Shown here in pieces: positions 47,771-55,859 of a stretch of DNA of 64,000 bases (positions within the stretch are counted from its first letter, which is position 1; each line of letters opens with the position of its first letter). The notes below the pieces were generated by a model that worked only from the letters and a program-made list of their open reading frames with translations, searched no databases and was not told the DNA's origin. The position numbers and the translations under genes are program-made. The DNA comes from Ilyomonas sp964658445 (GTDB taxonomy: Bacteria; Bacteroidota; Bacteroidia; Chitinophagales; Chitinophagaceae), in the NCBI GenBank assembly GCA_964658445.1, contig CAZZZH010000001.1, forward strand, positions 1 through 64,000, read 5' to 3'.

Positions 47771-50644
47771 TTATTCTTTTACAAACTTTGAAGTGCTTGC
47801 TACTCGTCCGTCTTTGCCTACAACCGTTAAGATATAGGTGCCGGCAGATAATTTACTTACAGTAATCTGTGTATTGGAACCCGTGATTTGCTGTGATGAA
47901 ATGGTTTTGCCATATACATCCATCACTTTAATAGTAGCGCCTGTGTAAGTAGCCGGTGTGCTTACTGTTAACACAGAAAATACCGGGTTTGGAAATACGC
48001 GGAAGGAACTGGTAAGAGCAACAGGAAGATTGTTCTCCATCTTGTCTTCTGCATTTCCGGTTGCAGTTCCCAACGTCACGTTCAAGGTATAGCAGCTGGA
48101 AGCATTGAAAGCGCCTTTCTTCGAGATCACTTTCACATAGAACACACCTGTTTTACCAAAATTGTGATTGCTGATGGTTTCTGTAGTAAGTCCGGTTTTC
48201 TTAGAAACACCAGCCTGTGTTTGGCTTGCATCATAGAGATACAAATCGTAGTCAGCCGGAAGCGTAGATAACGTAATGGTACCAGTTCCTTTCGCTGTAA
48301 TATTGAATTTATAATAGTCAACGTCGGTTGCCGAGCTGATGGTTCCGTTGATGTTAGTGCTCAATGGTATTTTTACAGCAGTTGCAAATGTATTATGCGT
48401 AGTGCCATCGTAAGTGCTATTACAAGCAGTAACAACAGCCGTTGTAGTAAATGAATCTAATGCGCTATAGCTGCTGCTGCCATTTGAACAGATGGTTTTT
48501 ACTTCGAAATAATACTTGGTACCTGCGCTAAGACCAACCAGCGAATCGGAAGTAGCTGTGAGGCTTGAATCGGTTTTGAAAGCAGTAGAAGCAGAATCTT
48601 TATACTGTACAGTATAAGTAATAGCGCCAGTTACTGCCGACCAGCTTACTACTGCAGATGAAGTAGTAATATTGGCAACACTTAAACCGGTTGGAGCCGA
48701 GCAGGAAGTAGAGCCACCAACTTGTCCGGCTGCCTGGAATGCCTGGATAATACCATAGCCGCTTACATTATCATAGCCTGCGCTTTCCACATCCAATGCA
48801 GTGGAAGTAAGAATGTTTCTTACCTGTGTTGTTGTCAGCGAAGGATTGCCGGATAATAACAAGGCAGCAATTGCACCCGCATGTGGCGCGGCACATGAAG
48901 TACCGAAGAAAGGACTTAAACCAGAAAGCGCACTAAATGTAGTCTTTACACCATCGGCTGCTGTTAAGTCTGGCTTGGCAAGTGTAACACCGCCGTTGCT
49001 GGCAAATGTAAAAGCGCCGGCTGTAATGGCCGAACCATCCGGGTTATAGAATTTCTTTCTCGGACCATCGGAAGAGAAAGGCTCAACCTTATTGGTAGAT
49101 ACAAATGGATTTGGATAAGGACCTGTAGGATAACCAGATTCAAACGCAGTGGCAGCGGGTGTTGCAGCCATACAGAAAGCAGCAGCAGCGCAGGCATGAC
49201 CTGTAGTTTGACCATTGGTAGCTACGGTTAATGTACCACGGTTGGTGTTCAGGTGAAAGGCACGTACGGCAGCGCCTGTTGTTTTAAATACCACTAAACG
49301 ATCGCCTTTGGCTAAGGAGCCTGCACTCACCTGTTCGTAAGGATTTTGTGTGCCCGACTGAACGTTTGTGGAAGAACTCTTTATGCTGCCACTTGAGTTA
49401 ACTAAGAAAAGATCATAGTCGTTGCCGGAAGCACCCATCGGGTCTGCCCAGTTAAGATTATATACTTCGCCGGCAGCAGTAATAATATCGCCATTTACAG
49501 GAGAAGCTACGGTTCCGAAATTGTGAATTGTACCTGCTTTCGTGCCGCCTGTGAAAGCACCGGAACCAGCGTCGTTGAAGTCGCCTTCAAACACACCAGA
49601 TGTACCTTTAGCAAGAGAACCAGAGTTTCCGGCCGAAGAAAAATACAATGCACCGGCTGCAGTTACAGTATTCACGGCCTGCGCTGTAATACCATCCTGG
49701 AAAGCAGGCTCATCAAAGTAAGCCACATCATCACAGATGATGTTACAGCCATAAGTATTGCGTAAGGTTGTAATGTTAGAAGCAAAGCCTGCTTCGCTTA
49801 CATCGGCAGTAGCAAAATACAAAGTAGCTGCCGGAGCCAGATCATGAATTACCTGCAGCATCGCTCTGCCTTCATCAGAACCACCTGAAAAATCCTGTAC
49901 TACAGTTACCGGCGTTGTATATCCGTCGGGGTTACCGGTGCCTGGCAGATCACCTTTTGTTACATCGCTGGAAGCTTTGCCTTTCGCATTGTAGCTGTCA
50001 GACAATACACCTATCTTAATGCCTTGTCCTAAAAAGCCATAGGTGCTTCTAACGTCATCCGCGCGGTGGTCAGCATCTCCTTGTGAAGTAACACTTCCTT
50101 CTGTTACATGCTTCGCCATGTAAGAAGTAAGCTGCGCGCGCACAACAGCTGCACGTTTTTCAAAATCAGCATTTTTCTTCAAAGCAGTAAGGTCTGCATC
50201 TACCACCATAGATTTTACGGCAGGTTCAATAAACTTTACTTCGGGGTAAGCTGCAATCTTTTCAACCGATTTCAGGCTTACCGATGCACGCACCGTGTGG
50301 TACTGCGGCGAAGCATAGATAATACTGCCGCCGAGCGAAGTGATTTTGGAAAGGAATGCATCTGTGATCTCTGCATTGATATCTACTTTTAAAATGCCGC
50401 TGAGGTCAGCCTCTACATCGGCACGGTCGAGGTCTACGCCTTGTGCCATTTTTTCGCCGCGGTATTCTCTTACCGCCTGCAGCAACCGGGAGTCAATCTT
50501 GCGCTGTGCCGGTGTACGGCTGTTTTTTTCCTGAATCAGCAACTGTATCTGCTTCATCGTAGCCGGAGATACCTGTGCAAAAGACTGCTGACCTATTAAT
50601 AAGGCAGCCACCCATAACAGTTTGATGTAACGTTTTCTGTTCAT
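47771..50644 (-). CDS. S8-like subtilase with FnIII, PPC and T9SS sorting domains
   Basis: A 957-residue secreted protease. The signal peptide (YIKLLWVAALLIGQQSFA) is followed by a propeptide-like region to ~170. The catalytic domain has Asp in IKIGVLSDSYN (~215) and Ser in FFGTSCAAPHAGAIAALLLS (~580). There is no canonical GHGT His motif; its place holds GGSDEGRAMLQVIHDLAP, a form shared by a divergent subtilase subgroup with an acidic residue there. Further on: a fibronectin type III domain (~650-735, SCSAPTGLSVANITTSSAVV), a pre-peptidase C-terminal domain (~745-860) and a type IX sorting domain (RVFPNPVFSVLTVSTP ... LSAGTYILTVVGKDGRV). Confidence 0.88.
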   Translation of the reverse strand: MNRKRYIKLLWVAALLIGQQSFAQVSPATMKQIQLLIQEKNSRTPAQRKIDSRLLQAVREYRGEKMAQGVDLDRADVEADLSGILKVDINAEITDAFLSKITSLGGSIIYASPQYHTVRASVSLKSVEKIAAYPEVKFIEPAVKSMVVDADLTALKKNADFEKRAAVVRAQLTSYMAKHVTEGSVTSQGDADHRADDVRSTYGFLGQGIKIGVLSDSYNAKGKASSDVTKGDLPGTGNPDGYTTPVTVVQDFSGGSDEGRAMLQVIHDLAPAATLYFATADVSEAGFASNITTLRNTYGCNIICDDVAYFDEPAFQDGITAQAVNTVTAAGALYFSSAGNSGSLAKGTSGVFEGDFNDAGSGAFTGGTKAGTIHNFGTVASPVNGDIITAAGEVYNLNWADPMGASGNDYDLFLVNSSGSIKSSSTNVQSGTQNPYEQVSAGSLAKGDRLVVFKTTGAAVRAFHLNTNRGTLTVATNGQTTGHACAAAAFCMAATPAATAFESGYPTGPYPNPFVSTNKVEPFSSDGPRKKFYNPDGSAITAGAFTFASNGGVTLAKPDLTAADGVKTTFSALSGLSPFFGTSCAAPHAGAIAALLLSGNPSLTTTQVRNILTSTALDVESAGYDNVSGYGIIQAFQAAGQVGGSTSCSAPTGLSVANITTSSAVVSWSAVTGAITYTVQYKDSASTAFKTDSSLTATSDSLVGLSAGTKYYFEVKTICSNGSSSYSALDSFTTTAVVTACNSTYDGTTHNTFATAVKIPLSTNINGTISSATDVDYYKFNITAKGTGTITLSTLPADYDLYLYDASQTQAGVSKKTGLTTETISNHNFGKTGVFYVKVISKKGAFNASSCYTLNVTLGTATGNAEDKMENNLPVALTSSFRVFPNPVFSVLTVSTPATYTGATIKVMDVYGKTISSQQITGSNTQITVSKLSAGTYILTVVGKDGRVASTSKFVKE

Positions 50645-50816
50645 AAACGGAGGTTTGATTTTTTATTGTACATGGAAATTGTGTGATTGACGGAGAGAGC
50701 AGTTGGTAATAAAGAAATAGTTAGCCGTTACCCTGTAAAAGTAGAGCGGGAAATAAAGGAAAGGAATGGAAATGTATTAATTTGAATCAATTATATAAAT
50801 CTTAACTTTTAACCGG

Positions 50817-50912
50817 GGTTTACTGCCAACACCCGGGCTGGATTTGGCCACACTGGTGTTTAGTAAGTTGTATTTGATTGTTGAGGAGTTTTTGAGGATG
50901 ATTATGAAGTAG
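50817..50912 (+). pseudogene. family B relic (3' end)
   Basis: Matches 43831-43927, the last third of the intact family B gene, including GGGCTGGATTTGGC and TTTGATTGTTGAGGAGTTTT and the final ATGATTATGAAGTA. Even the sequence after the stop is related (TCAGCTGATT against TCAGATGATT). Nothing of the 5' part is left. Confidence 0.8.
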
Positions 50913-51016
50913 TGTATCAGATGATTTAAACAATCTTTTTATCTATACTCTGAAGCCGGATGGGGGTAATTCTTTGAAGAATATGGAAGCAGCCAGTTAT
51001 GTGAATCAGCCGGAGC

Positions 51017-51069
51017 CTGACTTTTATAAAACATTCGGAGAGCCCGCGGAACTCTCCAAATAGTAGAGC
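51017..51069 (+). promoter_or_regulatory. shared 53-bp hairpin element, copy 2
   Basis: Counterpart of 43028-43080. The inverted repeat here is GGAGAG-CCCGCGGAA-CTCTCC. It lies between a family B relic and the family A pseudogene. No other gene is seen in 50913-51370. Confidence 0.55.
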
Positions 51070-51370
51070 GATGTCGCTGCTTTATGGAGGGTAATAAGCT
51101 AAGGTGAGCAGGGAAGGCAGGCAATCGCCTGCGTGCCATCCTAAAAGTAAAATATGTGTTGATTATCTGAATTGTTTGTTTGGTTGACAATCGTCCTTCG
51201 CCAATGATTGCCAGTACTTGTCGCCTTGTTGCTATATATGAAAAGGGTTCTTTATGCAAGTGCAAAGGCTTCGGGGTATATTAAGTGTGTTTAGCAGGGC
51301 TTAAATGACGATATTTGGAAGCGAATAAGCTTTGTGATTTTATGAATGTAAATTAATCAAACCAGTGCTT

Positions 51371-52057
51371 ATGTCAAAGGGAAAACTGAAATCTGCCAAA
51401 GAATTAATGCCAGCCAAAGAGGTAACGGTAAAGAGCCGTTCTTACGGTGTGCATACCAGAGCAGCCAGAGGAAGCAAAACACCGGCCCGCATTAATGATG
51501 CTTTTCAAGAACAGGTGGCAAAGACGGTGGTAGTCAACAGCGTTGCCAAGCGGGTTCATGATCTACTTAAGCATTGTGGTAAACCCTTTAAAGAAGCCAT
51601 ACTCTAGCAGGTGATGCTGAGCCGGATGCGGAAGGCAAAGTCTGATGATACCGTAGTGTTGCTGAAGGCATTGGAGGGACTGGAATTGAATAGCAAATAT
51701 CCTTTGGAGCGGTTTGTACATTCACCAAGTTTGGAGGTGGAAAACAGTAAGAAGAAGATAACTGTCCATTTTCATAACTCTATGCCGCCACGTATTAAGA
51801 GTACGGATACGCTGTACAGGTATGAACTGTATTTGTTGTTGCTGGCGAAAGAGTCTCAGAATGATGTGGTGATGATGGCGGGTTCTGCGTGGATGAATGT
51901 GGGCGATAGCTCCGGAGAGATGGTGTTTACATACGATTTGCCTTTTACAGTAAAGCATTACGTGTTGTGCTTGCATTTTATGAGTGGACAGGATGGGAAG
52001 GCAACGGGTACGCTGGCGAGTAGGGGGATGAAGATTGTGGGAGTGGGAAAAATGTGA
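51371..52057 (+). pseudogene. family A copy with in-frame TAG
   Basis: A full-length second copy of the 14001-14699 protein (228 codons, starting MSKGKLKSAKELMPAKEVTV). Every block aligns (SRSYGVHTRAARGSKTP, VLCLHFMSGQDGKATGTLAS), but at 51605-51607 a TAG replaces the Trp codon of the intact copy (AMLWQK becomes AIL-stop-QV), a one-base change at 51606. The frame is otherwise open on both sides of the stop, so the mutation is recent, or the stop is read through, or it is a base-call error. An in-frame GTG two codons upstream (51365) also exists. Confidence 0.8.
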
Positions 52058-52352
52058 TTGTTGAAGCCGTTGGCAGTGAATTTACCATAAGCCTACATGC
52101 AGTTGTGTTTACAGTTTATGGTTGCGGCTTCTTTTCTATCAGTGTGTGCGAGAATAAGGTATTAGATACGATTGGGAGGTTGGTTCCTCATCCTAATTCT
52201 ATTCCGGTCATGTTGTTATTATTCAAAGCGCTGCGGATTTTGGAGCGTAGTTGCCTGTTACTGTGGCGGGTTTGGAATTGGATGTGGTGACGCTGGCGTT
52301 TACTGATTTGTGTTTGATTGCTGAGCAGTTTTTGCGGAGTGTGATGAAGCAG
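52054..52352 (+). pseudogene. family B relic with internal deletion
   Basis: It begins directly at the end of the family A copy. EFTISLHAVVFTVYGCGFFS matches the family B N-terminus (FALNFRAIVFSVYRCGFIPI). The middle is deleted, then DNA from ~52208 (TTATTATTCAAAGCGCTGCGG) matches the C-terminal part down to the end of the gene. Several frames are mixed, so nothing functional remains. Confidence 0.7.
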
Positions 52353-52515
52353 GAAAGGTTGATAGCAATATAGATAAAATTTACTTTAGAAGTTGCGCGT
52401 AGATGCAATCGTACGCGCAGTGTAAAACGCTTTATTATATTTTGATAAACTACGGTGAGTGGGGGTGTATAAACATAGAATGATGTCAAAAAATCTCAGA
52501 AAACAGACCAACTGC

Positions 52516-52523
52516 TACTTTTG
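52516..52523 (+). promoter_or_regulatory. candidate -7 element for the 52584-63445 operon
   Basis: TACTTTTG fits TAnnTTTG and lies 60 nt before the first gene of the island. No TTG is found at the expected -33 spacing, so the match is partial. Confidence 0.35.
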
Positions 52524-52583
52524 ACTTTAATTGAATTAGAAGGGTATTTAATTAATCGCCCTCTGTTTATCAAACAGTAAATT

Positions 52584-53390
52584 ATGAAAGGATATTTAGG
52601 TTCTACATATGATTTAGCGTGTCCTTTAAGCAAAGACTTGCTTAATCACCCCGACTTTTATGAACTGAAATTTACACCAGTATTTGAATACGAGAAAGAA
52701 TTAAATCTATCAGTTAAAAGTAAGATTGCAATGCTCCAAAATATTATTACATATCTAAAAAATAGAAATATATATATTACTTTTACCGATAGAATTTATG
52801 ATGAAGAAAAGGAGTGGGAAAGAAAAGATGGTCAAAATTGGAGGTATTTACCCGTAGCTGAGTTACAGGGAAATAATATTTGTGTAAACACAAGAAATAT
52901 TGATTTTTTAAGTATTTATTTAAGTATAGGTCATATTTATGGGCATTTGGTGCAAAGAATGGAACCTGAAAAGTATAAGCCTATTACAGATTTTCTTGAA
53001 TATCCCAAACCTCTTGATTTAAACCTAATATTAACAGAATATCGAAACAAATACAATGGTAATTACAAAGATGATTTTTTAAAATTTGAGATTGAAGCAT
53101 TCCAATATGCGAAATTTGCCTTAATAAGAGCAGGTAATGAATTTAATGAATTACTTGACTACGCAATGAATATTTACATTGAAACAGATTTTAATGAACT
53201 CTGGAGATGGGTAACTATAAGTAATCAAAAAAGCGGACCAGATTTTATGGATGAGTTTCAAAAACTATGGTACAACAATAGGAATAAGTACGAAATAATA
53301 GAACCTAAGGAAATAGAAGTAAATGTAGTACCTGACCCTAAAGGTTCATTAGTTGTAGTAAGAGACACTATATTAGAAAATCAGTATTAA
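52584..53390 (+). CDS. island gene 1: hypothetical, degenerate metallopeptidase-like
   Basis: A 268-residue soluble protein, first of eight same-strand genes. Around residues 112-125 it has FLSIYLSIGHIYGHLVQRM, which has the spacing of a zinc-peptidase HExxH helix, but the catalytic Glu is replaced (H-I-Y-G-H). About 60 residues on comes FEIEAFQYAKFALIRAG, which resembles the E..A..FA helix of ImmA/IrrE-type proteins. A non-catalytic sensor derived from that fold is one reading; the similarity is weak and could be chance. The second gene starts 9 nt after its stop. Composition is AT-rich. Confidence 0.65.
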   Translation: MKGYLGSTYDLACPLSKDLLNHPDFYELKFTPVFEYEKELNLSVKSKIAMLQNIITYLKNRNIYITFTDRIYDEEKEWERKDGQNWRYLPVAELQGNNICVNTRNIDFLSIYLSIGHIYGHLVQRMEPEKYKPITDFLEYPKPLDLNLILTEYRNKYNGNYKDDFLKFEIEAFQYAKFALIRAGNEFNELLDYAMNIYIETDFNELWRWVTISNQKSGPDFMDEFQKLWYNNRNKYEIIEPKEIEVNVVPDPKGSLVVVRDTILENQY

Positions 53391-53399
53391 TCAAATAAA

Positions 53400-54389
53400 A
53401 TGAATAAAAAATCAATTGTAATTCTGTTAATCGCCATCGTTGCAATAGGTGCTGTACTGACTTATTTTTCCATGCCCAAACCAAAACCCAATCAGGTTAC
53501 GGTTGGTGTTCATTCTTGGCCAGGGGGCGGTATTGTTTATATAGGACAGCAAAAGGGCTTCTTTAAAGAAGAAGGAATCGACGTAGTTGTAAAGAAGATT
53601 GAAAACTTTGATACAAAACGGGCTTCTTTAATTTCTGGTCAGATTGATATTGATGTAGCAAACACACTTGACCAACTATTGATTTACAACGAGAATAATT
53701 TCCCCGCTCAAATTATTGGCATTACTGACCAGTCTGATGGTGGGGACGGTTTAGTTTGTAGTGAAACAATTACTGATATTCAACAATTGAAAGGAAAAAC
53801 AGTTGCTTATGCAGAGGCATCCCCAAGTGATTTCTTTTTACGTTACATTTTGAAGGTAAATAATGTTGACTTAAAAAGTGTAAATTTCAAACCCGTTGCT
53901 GATCCTCAAATTGCTGGTAATGCTGTTATTGCTAAACAGGTTGACGCTGCTGTTACTTACGAACCTTGGCTTTCGCAAGCTGCCAAAGAAAAAGGTTTAC
54001 ATATCTTGATTGACACAAAAAAATACCCAACCCTTATTCCTGGGCTTTTAATAGCGAATGGCGATAAGGTAATAGCTGATAAAGAAACTTACGCTAAGTT
54101 TTTAAGAGCATGGTTCAAAGCAGCTGATTACTATTATTCTCATAAAGAAGAATCTCTAAAAATTATTTCCGAAGGAATGGGAATGAAAGTAGAAGATGTA
54201 AAAGACATTCTTTCTGTAGTTGACATTCAAACAAAAGACCTGAATAGAAAACTGATTGACAAATCAACGCCAAACAATCTTTACGATTTGCTGACTAACA
54301 TAAATGTCTTTTGGAAAGACAATGGGTTTATTAAAAAAAATCTTGACACAAAAAAAATGGTAAATTCAGAAATGATCCAACAGAATTAA
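53400..54389 (+). CDS. island gene 2: NitT/TauT-type substrate-binding protein
   Basis: A 329-residue periplasmic-binding-type protein of the NMT1/SsuA/ThiY group. Its N-terminus is a single hydrophobic segment (SIVILLIAIVAIGAVLTYF) without lipobox Cys, so it appears anchored to the inner membrane rather than lipidated. Typical family features: QVTVGVHSWPGGGIVYIGQQ, GFFKEEGIDVVVKKIE, DIQQLKGKTVAYAEASPSDF and VDAAVTYEPWLSQA. Known relatives bind nitrate, sulfonates or thiamine precursors; the ligand here is not predictable. Seven nt separate it from the permease. Confidence 0.9.
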   Translation: MNKKSIVILLIAIVAIGAVLTYFSMPKPKPNQVTVGVHSWPGGGIVYIGQQKGFFKEEGIDVVVKKIENFDTKRASLISGQIDIDVANTLDQLLIYNENNFPAQIIGITDQSDGGDGLVCSETITDIQQLKGKTVAYAEASPSDFFLRYILKVNNVDLKSVNFKPVADPQIAGNAVIAKQVDAAVTYEPWLSQAAKEKGLHILIDTKKYPTLIPGLLIANGDKVIADKETYAKFLRAWFKAADYYYSHKEESLKIISEGMGMKVEDVKDILSVVDIQTKDLNRKLIDKSTPNNLYDLLTNINVFWKDNGFIKKNLDTKKMVNSEMIQQN

Positions 54390-54396
54390 ATTCAGA

Positions 54397-55146
54397 ATGA
54401 AAGTAAATAAAGCAATTTATCCAATAGCCTTACTAATAACATTGGTGGGGCTTTGGTATTTTTTTACTGATATATACGGAATTAGAGAAATCTTTCTGCC
54501 AAGCCCTGAAAAAACTTTTCGGGCATTGCTTGATTTATTTCAGGAGCCTGAATTTTGGATTGACTTAGGCAGTAGTTGGTATAGAGTAATTTTGGGATTC
54601 GCCATTTCCTTTTTTATTGCCTATCCTGTTGCTCTACTTTCGTTATGGAATAATACTTTCCGTGATAATGTCTTTTATGTTGTAGAATTTTTTCGTTATC
54701 TACCGGTGCCGGTATTTATTCCAATCACAATTTTGTGGTTCGGTATTGACGATATGAGCAAAATTGTGATTATTGTTTTAGGAACTTTTGCTCAAATGAT
54801 TCCGATGTTTTATGATTCAGCAATAGTAGTTGAAAAAAAATATGATTCGTTCAATTATGCTTTAAAATGGAGTAAGTGGAGTTATATTGAAAATGTGGTA
54901 ATGAAAGGAAGTGCTCCGAATATTCTAGACAATTCAAGAATCTGTTTGGGTTGGGCTTGGACTTACCTGATAGTAGCTGAGATTGTTGGAGCAGAACACG
55001 GAATAGGATATGCAATGATTAGAGCACAGCGTTACTTAGCAACTGATAAAATTTTTGCTTATATCATTGTAATTGGGTTAATAGGTATTTTGACTGACAG
55101 AACCTTTGTGTATTTGAGGAAACGAATTTATTCATGGCACAGATAG
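54397..55146 (+). CDS. island gene 3: ABC importer permease (TauC/SsuC type)
   Basis: A 249-residue inner-membrane permease with about six helices: the first at AIYPIALLITLVGLWYFFTD, one at YRVILGFAISFFIAYPVALL, one at IPITILWFGIDDMSKIVIIV and the last near FAYIIVIGLIGILTDRTF. The family signature around the ATPase-contact loop is recognisable in WTYLIVAEIVGAEHGIGYAM (compare AEM...GLGY in SsuC/TauC). It overlaps the ATPase start by 13 nt, so the transporter components are translationally coupled. Confidence 0.9.
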   Translation: MKVNKAIYPIALLITLVGLWYFFTDIYGIREIFLPSPEKTFRALLDLFQEPEFWIDLGSSWYRVILGFAISFFIAYPVALLSLWNNTFRDNVFYVVEFFRYLPVPVFIPITILWFGIDDMSKIVIIVLGTFAQMIPMFYDSAIVVEKKYDSFNYALKWSKWSYIENVVMKGSAPNILDNSRICLGWAWTYLIVAEIVGAEHGIGYAMIRAQRYLATDKIFAYIIVIGLIGILTDRTFVYLRKRIYSWHR

Positions 55147-55859
55147 CTTTTCAGAATATATCGCTTTCATTTGGCATTGTTGTTGAGGATTTCAATCTTT
55201 TAATTAATGAAGGTGAGATAGTAACATTTTTTGGTCCTTCCGGTTGTGGCAAAAGTTCAATAATGAAACTGGTGTTGGGAATAAACGTTCCAACTAAAGG
55301 TACAGTCAAAATAGGAAGTATAATTGCCGGACAATACAAAAGAGCAATTTCCTACGTGCCACAAGATAATGAATTGCTTCCATGGCTTACTGTGAAAGCA
55401 AATATTGAAGTCTGGTCAGAGCGTTCTGCTAATGACAGCTTTTCTACAAGTGAGGTATTAAAAATGGTTGACCTTCACAATCATGCTGAGAAATTACCAA
55501 GTATGCTTTCAGGTGGAATGGCAAGGAGAACTGCATTGGCAAGAGGTTTGGCAACTAAATCGGAGGTTCTATGTTTTGATGAGGCTATGGTTGGAATTGA
55601 AAAAACGATGCGGTATAAACTGCTTACGAGTATGCGTAGCTATATAAAGAACACCAATGCAACGGCAATTTTTATTAGTCATGATTACGAGGAAACAATT
55701 TTGTTGTCAGACAAAATAATTGTTTTTTCAGCACCGCCTACATCAATTCTAAAAACCATTGATGTTTCTAATTTGATTAGTGGTCTACAAAGGGATAATC
55801 TGTTTCTAGCTTCTTTTAAATTTAAGGAAATTTATAATCAAATGCTGATTACATGTTGA
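55134..55859 (+). CDS. island gene 4: ABC importer ATP-binding protein
   Basis: A 241-residue ABC ATPase: Walker A FFGPSGCGKSSIMKL (~31), Q-loop YVPQDNELLPWLTV, signature LSGGMARRTALARGLA, Walker B VLCFDEAMVGIE and H-loop FISHDYEETI. All catalytic residues are there. The stretch after Walker B (AMVGIEKTM) departs from the usual EPFGALD, so the D-loop Asp is not conserved. It energises the permease before it. The next gene begins inside its last codons (7-nt overlap), which ties the large GHKL protein to the transporter. Confidence 0.92.
   Translation: MAQIAFQNISLSFGIVVEDFNLLINEGEIVTFFGPSGCGKSSIMKLVLGINVPTKGTVKIGSIIAGQYKRAISYVPQDNELLPWLTVKANIEVWSERSANDSFSTSEVLKMVDLHNHAEKLPSMLSGGMARRTALARGLATKSEVLCFDEAMVGIEKTMRYKLLTSMRSYIKNTNATAIFISHDYEETILLSDKIIVFSAPPTSILKTIDVSNLISGLQRDNLFLASFKFKEIYNQMLITC

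Noticed and set aside
52054..52290. 78-residue frame directly after the family A copy as a separate gene.
   Set aside because: It matches only the start of family B and then runs through a deletion joint into a wrong frame, so it is a relic.
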